Positions 36,451 to 45,228 of a stretch of DNA of 64,000 nt are shown here, one piece after another. Position 1 is the stretch's first letter. Every line of letters begins with the position of its first letter. Source of the DNA: Brachybacterium sacelli (GTDB lineage Bacteria > Actinomycetota > Actinomycetes > Actinomycetales > Dermabacteraceae); assembly GCF_017876545.1 (NCBI RefSeq), contig NZ_JAGIOD010000001.1, positions 1,612,001 to 1,676,000 on the forward strand, given 5' to 3'. The notes beneath the pieces are model-generated. The model had not been told where the DNA came from and ran no database searches. It saw only the letters and a program-made list of their open reading frames with translations. The position numbers and the translations under genes were made by a program.

Positions 36451-37533
36451 TCAGCCGTTCGCCGATTCACCGGCCGGCACCGCCAGGACGCCCGTCGTGC
36501 TCTCGCGGATGATGATCGTCTGTTCCACCACGACGTCAGTGGGCGGGGCGTCGGGATCCTCGACCCGACGGACGAGTGTCGCCACCGCCTCTCGGGCCAC
36601 GCGGGGGATGTCCACGGCGACCGTCGTCAGGCTGGGATTGGCGTACTCGCCCTCGAGAGTTCCGTCCCAGCCGAGCACGGCGACGTCCCCGGGAACCGAC
36701 AAGCCGCTGCGTCGAAGCGCATACATCGCACCGACAGCTATGAGGTCGGTGGCGCAGACCAGGGAGTCGAACTCGATGCCTGCACGGAGGAGCTCGTGAA
36801 CAGTATCGACCGCGGCGGCCCGGCCGTACGGCGAGACCCGTACGAGTCGGTCGGGGCCGCTGGGCAGGCCGGCGTCCTTCAGGGCGGAGCGGAAACCCAG
36901 TGAGCGCACCCAGCCGGGCCCGAACTGCTTGTCCTCGTGCGCGCCCAGGAACAGCGGGGACGTGCACCCGAGGGACAGGATGTGCTCCGTGGCGTCCCGC
37001 CCGGACTGCGCGTTGTCGATCATCACGTGGTCCAGGTGCGAGCCCTCGACCCTCTCGCCGAGCAGGACGAGAGGCATCGGCCCGTGTGAGTCCAGGACAC
37101 CGGCCCCGTCCAGGCTGTCCGGTCTGAGGATGATGCCGTCGGCGAACTGTGTGGTGAAGCCGCGGGCGGCATGACGCTCACGCTCCGGGCTGCTGGTCGT
37201 CTCGGCGATCAGGACGGTGTACTCGAGCTCCTCGGCGGCGGTGATGATCTCGTGCGCCAGGCTCGCGAAGTACGGGGTGGTGAGCTTGGGCAGGGCGACG
37301 GCCAGGATCTTCGTCCGGCCGGCACGAAGCTGCCGACCGGCGAGGCTCGTCCGGTAACCGAGCTCGCTGATCGCCTGCTCGACCTTCTCCCTGGTCGCGG
37401 GGCGCACGTTGGTCCGTCCGTTCACCACGTTGGAGACCGTCATCGAGGACACCCCGGCCCGCTCGGCGACGTCCTTGACGCTCGGCTGGCGCCCCCGCTC
37501 CCCGCCGGAGCGCCTGCGACTCTTCTCGCTCAT
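36451..37533 (-). CDS. LacI family transcriptional regulator
   Basis: A 360-residue LacI protein. The helix-turn-helix SVKDVAERAGVSSMTVSNVVNG comes after a basic leader, and a hinge with LAGRQLRAGRTKILAVALP follows. The effector domain ends with RESTTGVLAVPAG. I chose the ATG at 37533 with AGAGGA upstream. It is divergent from the importer operon at 37722 and a strong palindrome lies between them. It therefore probably represses that importer rather than the convergent sugar-acid genes. Confidence 0.9.
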   Translation of the reverse strand: MSEKSRRRSGGERGRQPSVKDVAERAGVSSMTVSNVVNGRTNVRPATREKVEQAISELGYRTSLAGRQLRAGRTKILAVALPKLTTPYFASLAHEIITAAEELEYTVLIAETTSSPERERHAARGFTTQFADGIILRPDSLDGAGVLDSHGPMPLVLLGERVEGSHLDHVMIDNAQSGRDATEHILSLGCTSPLFLGAHEDKQFGPGWVRSLGFRSALKDAGLPSGPDRLVRVSPYGRAAAVDTVHELLRAGIEFDSLVCATDLIAVGAMYALRRSGLSVPGDVAVLGWDGTLEGEYANPSLTTVAVDIPRVAREAVATLVRRVEDPDAPPTDVVVEQTIIIRESTTGVLAVPAGESANG

Positions 37534-37643
37534 ATCGTCCTCTGCCGTCCGTCCGCGAACAGGTGCCTCCACCCCGAACGTCCCCACGACTCGTGCGGAG
37601 GAGGTGTTGACGCGGAGGTCCCGCCATCCTACTGTGCATTGTC

Positions 37644-37660
37644 ACGATAAATTTTATCGT
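37644..37660. promoter_or_regulatory. Perfect palindrome, candidate LacI operator
   Basis: ACGATAAA (37644-37651) and TTTATCGT (37653-37660) are perfect inverted 8-bp arms around a central T. This AT-rich site stands out in the 188-bp gap between the LacI gene and the importer operon. It is the best operator candidate for the LacI protein at 36451-37533. Confidence 0.65.
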
Positions 37661-37721
37661 TAGAACGCATGTCTCGTGCGCGCGTGCCCGCCAGAGATGT
37701 CGGCTCACCCGGAGGTCTGTC

Positions 37722-39014
37722 ATGTCCATCGCTACACGGCGTCTTCCGCGTCGCCCACTGATCGCAGGGGCAGCACTCACCGGTGCAACCCTCGCCCTCG
37801 GAGGCTGCGGGGTGGGCTCTCGAGGAGGTGGTTCCGGTGCCGGAGCAGGCGAGGTCCGTGCCACCTGGTGGGGAGGGGACTCCGAGAACAGTGCCCTCAA
37901 TGCAGCGCTGGACGCGCTGGCGCAGGAGACCGGCACGAAGGTGGCCCGCGAGACGCAAGCGTGGGACGGGTACTGGGACCGCCTGGCAACCCAGACTGCG
38001 GGCGGCAACGCTCCCGATCTCATCATGCAGGCGGGCAGCCAGATACCCGACTACGCCGAGCGCGGCACCCTCCTGGACCTGAACACCCAGGAGACCCTCG
38101 ATGTCGAGGCGATCGACGAAGGGCTCGAGCAGTTCGGACTGGTCGGCGATCAGCTCTACGGCGTCGTCGCCGCGTCGAACGCCATGGGTCTGGTCGCCCG
38201 CGACGACCTGGTCGGTCAGGCCGGGCTGTCGCTGCCCGGTGACGACTACGACTGGGAGGAACTCGCGCAGATCGCCGTCTCGGCCCACGACGCCCTCGGA
38301 GACGAGATCTGGGGTCTGCAGGACGGCGGCGGCGACCTGATCCTGTTCGTCATGAAGGTCCGTGACGACGGCCGGCAGTTCTATGCCGACGACGGCACCC
38401 TCAACGCGACGCCGGAGGACCTCACGGCATGGCTCCAGTACTGGCAGGACCTCAGAGACGCCGGCGGGGCACCGCCGGCCGACGTGACCGCAGAAGGTCA
38501 GGGCGAACTGCCGAACACCGCGTTGGCGCAGGGGAGGGCCGCCATGGGGTTCGGATGGACCCAGGACTATGTCGCCTACGCCCGCCTGTCCGACAGCAGC
38601 CTCTCGCTCCACCTCCCCCCGCACGTGCCGGCGACCCCCAGCCTCTGGATGAATGCCGCGAGCCTCTGGTCAGTCTCCTCCACCAGCTCGGTTCCCGACG
38701 CGGCCGTGGAGCTCATCAACCAGCTGACCAACAGCACCGAGGCGATCGAGGCACTCGGGATCTCCTTGGGCATCCCGCCCTCGGAGGCCGCGCGCGAGCA
38801 GCTGACGGGGTCGCTCTCCGCCGAGGAGCAGATCGCGATGGACTACATGAGCACCGTCGCCGAGGTGTCGACCCCGCTGAACAGGCTCTGGCCGGCAGGA
38901 TTCGACGAGCTGCGCACGCTGCTGGGCGACCTCAACGAGGCCGTCGCCTTCGGGGATCTCTCGATCCCGGACGCCGTGGATCAGTTCTTCACCACCGCCA
39001 CCGATTTCACATGA
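37722..39014 (+). CDS. Sugar-binding lipoprotein of an ABC importer
   Basis: A 430-residue family-1 solute-binding protein. A basic N terminus (TRRLPRRPLIAG) and the lipobox LALGGC place Cys29 as the lipidated residue. The mature part begins VRATWWGGDSENS and contains WDGYWDRLATQTAGGNAPD. It resembles the orphan binding protein at 62383-63684 (RIYWWGGDLRN, TGYWDKLATQTAGGDAPD), so the two are close paralogues. The ATG has GGAGG upstream. The next gene overlaps by 4 bp. Confidence 0.92.
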   Translation: MSIATRRLPRRPLIAGAALTGATLALGGCGVGSRGGGSGAGAGEVRATWWGGDSENSALNAALDALAQETGTKVARETQAWDGYWDRLATQTAGGNAPDLIMQAGSQIPDYAERGTLLDLNTQETLDVEAIDEGLEQFGLVGDQLYGVVAASNAMGLVARDDLVGQAGLSLPGDDYDWEELAQIAVSAHDALGDEIWGLQDGGGDLILFVMKVRDDGRQFYADDGTLNATPEDLTAWLQYWQDLRDAGGAPPADVTAEGQGELPNTALAQGRAAMGFGWTQDYVAYARLSDSSLSLHLPPHVPATPSLWMNAASLWSVSSTSSVPDAAVELINQLTNSTEAIEALGISLGIPPSEAAREQLTGSLSAEEQIAMDYMSTVAEVSTPLNRLWPAGFDELRTLLGDLNEAVAFGDLSIPDAVDQFFTTATDFT

Positions 39015-40015
39015 ACGCCACCACGCACGAGGCAGGGGCACGTGGCCCGGGAGCGGCCGGGAGCCACCCTCCGGGCAGAGCGTCTGCCGAGCGCACGCGA
39101 GGTGCAGGGAGGCGCAGGTGGTCTCCGCGCCGACGGTCGGCCACCTTCGCGGGATACCTGTTCCTGCTGCCGTGGTTCCTCGGCCTCTTCGGTCTGGTGC
39201 TCGGGCCGATGCTCGCCTCGGCCTATCTGTCGTTCACCGAGTACGACCTGTTCACCGACGCACAGTGGGTCGGTCTCTCCAACTACACGGAGATCATCGG
39301 GTCCGATCCCGAGTTCCGGCAATCCGTGGGCGTGACGTTCACGTACGTCCTCGCCTCCGTACCCCTGCGACTCCTGTTCGCCCTGGCGCTGGCCGTGGTC
39401 CTCAACCGGACCCTGCGAGGCATGGCCTTCTACCGCTCCGTCATGTATCTGCCCTCCCTGCTCGGAGGGAGCGTGGGGGTCGCCGTGCTGTGGCGCCAGC
39501 TGTTCGGCCGCGACGGAGCCGTCAACGAGTTCCTGGGCCTGTTCGGGATCGACGGGCCGAACTGGATAGCGGACCCCGACTACTCGCTCATGACGATCAT
39601 CGTGCTCGCCGTATGGCAGTTCGGGTCGCCGATGATCATCTTCCTCGCCGGGCTGCGGAACATCCCGCCCGAGATGGGTGAAGCCGCTCTGGTCGACGGG
39701 GCGGGACCGCTGCGCAGGTTCCTCTCCATCACGATCCCGCTGCTGACCCCGATCATCTTCTTCAACGTGGTCATGCAGACCATCGTGGCGTTCCAGGCCT
39801 TCACGCCCTCGTTCATCATCAGCAATGGGACGGGCGGCCCGGTCGGTTCCACCCTCTTCTACACGTTGTATCTGTATCAGAAGGCGTTCACCGAGTTCGA
39901 GATGGGCTACGCGTCGGCTCTGGCCTGGATCCTCGTGGCCATCATCGCAGCCGTCACCGCGGTCGCCTTCCTCAGCTCGAGGCGGTGGGTCTTCTATGCG
40001 GACGAAGGGCGGTGA
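39011..40015 (+). CDS. Carbohydrate ABC transporter permease (MalF type)
   Basis: A 334-residue membrane protein. A 48-residue cytoplasmic tail rich in Arg and Gly precedes six helices. The EAA loop is EAALVDGAGPLRRFLSITIP. The ATG at 39011 overlaps the binding-protein stop (ATGA). Partner of the next permease. No ATPase gene is nearby. Confidence 0.9.
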   Translation: MNATTHEAGARGPGAAGSHPPGRASAERTRGAGRRRWSPRRRSATFAGYLFLLPWFLGLFGLVLGPMLASAYLSFTEYDLFTDAQWVGLSNYTEIIGSDPEFRQSVGVTFTYVLASVPLRLLFALALAVVLNRTLRGMAFYRSVMYLPSLLGGSVGVAVLWRQLFGRDGAVNEFLGLFGIDGPNWIADPDYSLMTIIVLAVWQFGSPMIIFLAGLRNIPPEMGEAALVDGAGPLRRFLSITIPLLTPIIFFNVVMQTIVAFQAFTPSFIISNGTGGPVGSTLFYTLYLYQKAFTEFEMGYASALAWILVAIIAAVTAVAFLSSRRWVFYADEGR

Positions 40016-40022
40016 CGGTCAC

Positions 40023-40913
40023 ATGCAGGTGACATCACGCGGGGGCTTGCACTCAGTTCGGCCCCGAGAAAAGGAACGTGGCGGGGTGAACCTGAAGCGG
40101 GTGGCATTGCATGCGTTCCTGGTGCTCGTCTGCCTCGGCATGCTGTACCCGCTCCTGTGGATGCTGCGCAGCTCCTTCATGCCGGAGGAGCAGATCTTCT
40201 CCCCGGGCACGTTGCTGCCGACGGAGATCGTCGCCGAGAACTACCCGGAGGGATGGCGTGCCAACCCTCCGGGCTTCGGTCGCTTCCTGGTGAACTCCGC
40301 AGTGGTCTCCATGGGCGCGGTGATCGGGAACCTCGCGGCCTGCACGCTGGCGGCGTACGCCTTCGCACGCATCGAGTTCCCGCTGAAGCGAGTGTGGTTC
40401 GCCGCGATGCTGGCGACGGTGATGATCCCCGTGCACGCGACGCTCATCCCGCAGTACACGATCTTCACGGCGATCGGTTGGGTCGACACCTACCTGCCGC
40501 TCGTCATACCCAAGTTCCTCGCGACGGATGCTTTCTTCATCTTCTTGCTCGTGCAGTTCATGCGCAGCATCCCCCGCGAGTTGGACGAAGCCGCGGAGAT
40601 CGACGGGTGCGGCCATTTCCAGAGATTCTCCCGCGTGCTGCTCCCGCTCATGACGCCGGCTCTGGCCACCACCGCGGTCTTCACGTTCATCTGGTCCTAT
40701 GAAGACTTCATGGGGCCCCTCATCTATCTGGCCGACATCAACCGCTACACGGTGCCGCTGGGACTGAGGATGTTCATGAACGGCATGGGTGAATCGTCCT
40801 ACGGTCAGCTCTTCGCCATGACCGCGCTGTCGTTGGCGCCGGTGTTCGTGGTGTTCATGATCTTCCAGCGCCGCCTCATCGAGGGTATTGCGACGACGGG
40901 CCTGAAGGGGTGA
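40023..40913 (+). CDS. Carbohydrate ABC transporter permease (MalG type)
   Basis: A 296-residue membrane protein with six predicted helices. The EAA loop is EAAEIDGCGHFQRFSRVLLP, and the end TTGLKG is typical. The start is uncertain: ATG 40023 has a weak GGGCGG upstream, and GTG 40086 has AAAGGAA and would remove 21 hydrophilic residues. The FAD oxidoreductase gene follows after 90 bp on the same strand. Confidence 0.88.
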   Translation: MQVTSRGGLHSVRPREKERGGVNLKRVALHAFLVLVCLGMLYPLLWMLRSSFMPEEQIFSPGTLLPTEIVAENYPEGWRANPPGFGRFLVNSAVVSMGAVIGNLAACTLAAYAFARIEFPLKRVWFAAMLATVMIPVHATLIPQYTIFTAIGWVDTYLPLVIPKFLATDAFFIFLLVQFMRSIPRELDEAAEIDGCGHFQRFSRVLLPLMTPALATTAVFTFIWSYEDFMGPLIYLADINRYTVPLGLRMFMNGMGESSYGQLFAMTALSLAPVFVVFMIFQRRLIEGIATTGLKG

Positions 40914-41003
40914 GGGCCGATCCGGGCCGTCCTCAGCCGGGCGCATCGACGTGCTCGCAAAGAATTGATCGACCAGACCGAGTAAATTGAGGAAGAGGTA
41001 GCG

Positions 41004-43325
41004 ATGAAACACGCTGCAGCGGAGTACGAGATCGTTGTCTGCGGGGGAGGGCTGGCGGGATTCGCGGCGGCCGTCTCGGCTGCCCGCATGGGCCGGACGG
41101 TCTGTCTCGTGCAGGATCGTCCGGTGCTGGGAGGGAACAGCTCCTCGGAGATCCGGGTGTCCCCGCGGGGCGCGAGCACATATCACGCGTACGCACGGGA
41201 GGGCGGCGTGCTGGCGGAGCTCATGGCCGGCGAGCGCCTGCGGAACCATGAGCCGATCTTCGAGAACGGCTGGACGAACAGCATCTGGGACCTGTCGCTG
41301 TACGACATCGCGCAGCGAACCGAGAATCTCGACCTGCTGCTGAACACGGCGGTCACGGCGGTGTCCGTGGAGGACGGGCGCCTCACGGCGGTCGAGTGCT
41401 GGACGGCCACTGCGGAGACGGTGACCGAGGTGACCGGCACGATCTTCCTGGACTGCACCGGGGACGGCGTGGTCGCGGCGCTGGCAGGGTGCGAGTACCG
41501 GTACGGAGAGGAAGCGCGCTCGGAGTTCGGCGAACCGCATGCACCCCGTGCCGCTTCGAAGGACACGATGGGCAATTCGCTCCACTTCAAGACCAAGGAC
41601 GTCGGCCGTCCCACCGAGTTCCAGCTGCCGGAATGGGCGGTCGAGTACGACGACCCCGACTTCTTCTACCAGCAGGGCCGTTTTCCCCAGGGCGTTCGCG
41701 GTGGTTACTGGTGGATCGAGCTCGGGAAGCCCTGGGACACCATCGACGATGCCGAGACGATCCGGCACGAGCTGACCCGTCGCACCCTGGGTGTGTGGGA
41801 CTGGATCAAGAACAAGGATCCCCGCACCCGCGAGCAGACCGAGAACCTCGCCCTGGATTGGCTCGGCCAGGTGCCGGGCAAGCGGGAGAGCCGCCGCATC
41901 GTCGGCCTGCATCTCCTCACCGAGCACGATCTGCTCCGCGAGGACGCCTTCGAGGACGAGGTCGCCTACGGCGGATGGAACATCGACCTCCATACCCCCG
42001 GCGGCCTGCTCGCGGAGACCAGCGAGCCGACGGCGGCAGCGGGCTACGACCTCCGCTCCGAAGCCTCGGTGACGGCCTATGTGGGGCCCTTCGGCATCCC
42101 GCTGCGCTCCCTGATCGCGAAGGACGTGACCAACCTGCTCATGGCCGGCCGCAACGTCTCGGCCACACACGTCGGCCTGGGATCGGTCCGGGTGCAGGCG
42201 ACGACGGCCATCATGGGGCAGGCCGCGGGGACGGCGGCTGCGGTCGCGCTGACCAGGGACCTCCCCGTCCACGACCTCCCCACCCGCGCCGCGGGAGCCG
42301 TCCAGCAGCAGTTGCTCAAGGACGGCTGCTTCCTGCCCCATGCGGTGAACGCGGACCCTGCCGACCATGCCCGGCGAGCCCGCGTCTCAGCCTCCTCGCA
42401 GGCCCTGTATCTCGGCGCGTCCCCCGGTGACCGCTGGGTCGACGGCGGATTGCGAGAGGGAGGGCGGCGGGTGGGAGACCAGCTGACTGCTCTGCGCGGT
42501 CAGTGGATTCCGCTCGAGACGGGTCCCGAGGCGCCCGGGCTGCGCAGTGTCAGTGTTCTCCTGCAGAACGACGGGAACTCCGCAGTGAAGATCCCCGCAC
42601 GGCTCCAGCAGGTCGACCACATCTGGGACTACCGCGTGGACACGGGACCGGTGCTAGCCGAGACGGAACTGACGGTGGAGTCCGGAGAGCACTGGATCGA
42701 CTGGACGGTCGACGTCGGCCCGCAGACCCTGCGCCGCGAGGAGGCGGGCGGCCAGTACGTGCGCATCGATCTCGGTGCCTCACCGGAGGTGCAGTGGCTG
42801 CGCGCGGGGCGCATCCTTCCCGGTGCCGTCTCCGCCTTCGAGATGGCCACCGGGCGTATGCGTCGCTTCGGTGCCGGCGTGACCATGAGCCACCGGGTCG
42901 AGCCCGCCCAGCACGCATACCCTCCCCGCAGCGTCGTCTCCGGCGCCGCCCGCCCCCACGAGGCGACGAACCTCTGGCGCTCTGACCCAGGACATCCCTT
43001 TGAGCAATGGATCCAGCTGGACTGGGACGAGGCGCAGGAGATTCGTGTCCTCCAGATCGCCTTCGCGGGACACCTCCTGCGGGAGTTCGACCAGACCCCG
43101 GAGCTGTGGGCCGATCCGCAGACCGTTCGTGACTACACGATCAGGGCGAAGACCGACGGGGGATGGGTCGATGTGCTGACCGTGCAGGGGAACGGTTTGC
43201 CGCGGCGGGTCCACGAGCTGCCGGAAGCGGTCAGGACGGCCTCCCTGCGAGTCGTGGTGCACGCGACCCACGGCGACCCCTCGGCCGCCGTGTACGAGAT
43301 CCGCTGCTACAGCTCCGAAGGGTAG
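41004..43325 (+). CDS. Large FAD-dependent oxidoreductase (FAD_oxidored family)
   Basis: 773 residues. The dinucleotide motif EIVVCGGGLAGFAAAVSAAR is followed by VLGGNSSSEIRVSPRG, a family hallmark, and then TIFLDCTGDGVVAALAG. The catalytic part ends with LLMAGRNVSATHVGLGSVRV near residue 395. About 330 further residues form beta-sandwich-like modules, the last resembling a carbohydrate-binding or F5/8-like domain. No signal peptide is visible. It follows an importer operon and likely oxidises the imported sugar or polyol. It is much longer than the relative at 22661-24073 (470 aa). Confidence 0.85.
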   Translation: MKHAAAEYEIVVCGGGLAGFAAAVSAARMGRTVCLVQDRPVLGGNSSSEIRVSPRGASTYHAYAREGGVLAELMAGERLRNHEPIFENGWTNSIWDLSLYDIAQRTENLDLLLNTAVTAVSVEDGRLTAVECWTATAETVTEVTGTIFLDCTGDGVVAALAGCEYRYGEEARSEFGEPHAPRAASKDTMGNSLHFKTKDVGRPTEFQLPEWAVEYDDPDFFYQQGRFPQGVRGGYWWIELGKPWDTIDDAETIRHELTRRTLGVWDWIKNKDPRTREQTENLALDWLGQVPGKRESRRIVGLHLLTEHDLLREDAFEDEVAYGGWNIDLHTPGGLLAETSEPTAAAGYDLRSEASVTAYVGPFGIPLRSLIAKDVTNLLMAGRNVSATHVGLGSVRVQATTAIMGQAAGTAAAVALTRDLPVHDLPTRAAGAVQQQLLKDGCFLPHAVNADPADHARRARVSASSQALYLGASPGDRWVDGGLREGGRRVGDQLTALRGQWIPLETGPEAPGLRSVSVLLQNDGNSAVKIPARLQQVDHIWDYRVDTGPVLAETELTVESGEHWIDWTVDVGPQTLRREEAGGQYVRIDLGASPEVQWLRAGRILPGAVSAFEMATGRMRRFGAGVTMSHRVEPAQHAYPPRSVVSGAARPHEATNLWRSDPGHPFEQWIQLDWDEAQEIRVLQIAFAGHLLREFDQTPELWADPQTVRDYTIRAKTDGGWVDVLTVQGNGLPRRVHELPEAVRTASLRVVVHATHGDPSAAVYEIRCYSSEG

Positions 43326-43366
43326 GAGGTCCCGCGCCCGCGACCTACTGCGCGGTCACGAGGCCG

Positions 43367-44269
43367 TCAGGTCGGCCGCGTCGGCGCGAGGAGCTTCTGC
43401 GCGAGCCCCAGCAGCCCGGCGCGTCGCAGGGGCCCGGCAGGATCGAGGGCCCCGTTCTCGAACCGGGCCTCCCGGGGCGACATCGCATAGAGGTGGCGGA
43501 ATCGGCGCGAGAAATGGAAACGATCCGGGTATCCGCACAGCGCTCCCACGTCGCTGACGGTGGCGCTGCTGCGTTGGAGCGCCGTCGCTGCCTGCCAGAG
43601 CCTCACGAGCTCCAGGCATCGCGCGGGCCCGGTTCCGAGAGAAGCCTTGAACACGCGGTGGAGGTGCGCCGCCGAGACATGCGCATCGTCGGCCAGCTCG
43701 CCCACGTGGATCAGCCGCAGCCCTTCCCGCGTCCAGATCTCCCGCACTCGCTCCAGCGCTTCGCCCACGGAGGTGGGGAGTCCGGCCATCGGGTCGTTCG
43801 GCAGCGGCCCGGTGACATAGAGGTCCACCAGCCAGTGGAGCACCTGAGAGCTGCGCTGCCGGGCGGATGCCCCGTCATCGCCCGCCAGGGCGAGCAGATA
43901 GTCGCACAGGGACTCCAGAACAGGGAAGTCGGAGAAGCTGCGCATCGGCGGCCACGTCATCGGGTCGGGCAGATGGCCCAGTGCGTCCACCGTGAAGTGC
44001 AGATAGGCATGTCGACTCGGCACTCGGGGGTCCCAGGCGTAGTGGTCCCGGTCCCCGGGCCGGGTGATCGCGAGGTCGCCGGGAAGCAGGGTGCAGCCAT
44101 ACGCATCTGCACGGGCCGGCCCCGGCTCGAGCGTGAGCCGAGCCGACCCCGTGACGAGCCAGACCAGCTCGAAGTCCGGGAGCCGGCGAGGGCCGTAGCT
44201 GGCCCCGGCCGGGTAGTCCGCGAGCTGCGCGGGCCGGGACTCGGTCAGCGTGAGATCGGCGAGAGTCAT
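43367..44269 (-). CDS. AraC family transcriptional regulator
   Basis: A 300-residue regulator. The N-terminal cupin-like sensing part (residues 15-110) contains LLPGDLAITRPGDRDHYAWDP. The C-terminal double helix-turn-helix (about 190-285) has IHVGELADDAHVSAAHLHRVFK and VSDVGALCGYPDRFHFSRRFR. It is divergent from the PhyH/importer operon at 44338 with a 68-bp gap holding a near-palindrome, so it is the likely activator of that operon. It converges with the FAD oxidoreductase gene. Confidence 0.9.
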   Translation of the reverse strand: MTLADLTLTESRPAQLADYPAGASYGPRRLPDFELVWLVTGSARLTLEPGPARADAYGCTLLPGDLAITRPGDRDHYAWDPRVPSRHAYLHFTVDALGHLPDPMTWPPMRSFSDFPVLESLCDYLLALAGDDGASARQRSSQVLHWLVDLYVTGPLPNDPMAGLPTSVGEALERVREIWTREGLRLIHVGELADDAHVSAAHLHRVFKASLGTGPARCLELVRLWQAATALQRSSATVSDVGALCGYPDRFHFSRRFRHLYAMSPREARFENGALDPAGPLRRAGLLGLAQKLLAPTRPT

Positions 44270-44300
44270 GATCAGTCATTAAACCGCAAGAACGTGACAT

Positions 44301-44318
44301 GGACCACATGTGCGGTCC
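44301..44318. promoter_or_regulatory. Near-palindrome between AraC and PhyH genes
   Basis: GGACCACA (44301-44308) faces TGTG-C-GGTCC (44309-44318), an inverted repeat with one extra base. It occupies the 68-bp divergent region and probably overlaps the promoter of at least one gene. Assignment to the AraC protein is by position only. Confidence 0.4.
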
Positions 44319-44337
44319 TTCGGTGTACTGATGTGCC

Positions 44338-45228
44338 ATGACCACACAGTTTGTCGCCGGAACGCATTCCGATCCCCAGCACCCCGATCTCGCCGACGAC
44401 TACGCGCGCGACGGATTCGTCATCCTCGAGGACGCCATCGATCCCGATCTCGTCGAAGCTCTCAAGCGCGACGCCGCCCGCATCTGCCGGGGCGATCTGG
44501 GAGAGATCGACGCGCCGCCGGCCGGGGCGGAGGCGATAACCGATACGGAGGAGCTGATGCGGCAGTTCCTGTGCATCCACTACCCGCACAAGATCTCGGA
44601 GGCCGCGCTCGAAGCACTCCGCGGCCCGCGGATGCTCGACGTCCTCACGCGGGTGATCGGCCCCAACGTCAAGGCGATGCAGTCGATGCTGTTCATCAAG
44701 TCCGAAGGCAAGCCCGGCCAGGCCTGGCACCAGGACGAGTACTTCATCCCCACCCGTGACCGATCGCTGACGGCGACCTGGATCGCTCTGGACGACGCCA
44801 CGATCGAGAACGGGTGCCTCTGGGTGCTGCCCGGATCCCATCGCCGGGGCGTGCTGTATCCGGATCGTGAACAGTTCGACCCCGCCTTCGACTGCTCGAT
44901 CGAGGCCTACGACTTCCCCTGGGAGGAATCCGATGCCGTGCCGGTCGAGATCCCGGCCGGAACCGCGATCATCTTCAACGGGTACCTGTTGCACCGCTCC
45001 CTGCAGAACTCCGGCCGCCACGGGTACCGGCGCGCCCTGACGAACCACTACATGAGCGCCGAGTCGCTGCTGCCGTGGCAGGGCATGCCCGAGGGCAGCC
45101 ACATCGGCAAGCACGACTTCCGGGACATCGTGATGGTGGCCGGTGAGGACCCGTACGAGTACAAGGGGATCAGCGACGTCGCCCGGCCGCACTCGCGACC
45201 CGACAAGGACGGCGGGTGCGATCGGTGA
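44338..45228 (+). CDS. Phytanoyl-CoA dioxygenase (PhyH) family enzyme
   Basis: A 296-residue Fe(II)/2-oxoglutarate-dependent oxygenase. The iron triad is His131 and Asp133 (AWHQDEYF) plus His219 (GYLLHRS). An Arg about 12 residues later (HGYRRAL) can bind 2-oxoglutarate. GCLWVLPGSHRRG is a family signature. It is cytoplasmic. It is the first gene of a run with a sugar importer, a GH172 protein and a sialidase-like protein, an unusual setting. It may hydroxylate the imported sugar or its aglycone to open a linkage. That is inference. Confidence 0.88.
   Translation: MTTQFVAGTHSDPQHPDLADDYARDGFVILEDAIDPDLVEALKRDAARICRGDLGEIDAPPAGAEAITDTEELMRQFLCIHYPHKISEAALEALRGPRMLDVLTRVIGPNVKAMQSMLFIKSEGKPGQAWHQDEYFIPTRDRSLTATWIALDDATIENGCLWVLPGSHRRGVLYPDREQFDPAFDCSIEAYDFPWEESDAVPVEIPAGTAIIFNGYLLHRSLQNSGRHGYRRALTNHYMSAESLLPWQGMPEGSHIGKHDFRDIVMVAGEDPYEYKGISDVARPHSRPDKDGGCDR

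Noticed and set aside
40053..42368. A 771-codon minus-strand frame opposite the FAD oxidoreductase
   Set aside because: Its composition is Arg/Gly/His-rich with no domain pattern. The plus strand carries the dinucleotide motif and a ribosome-binding site.
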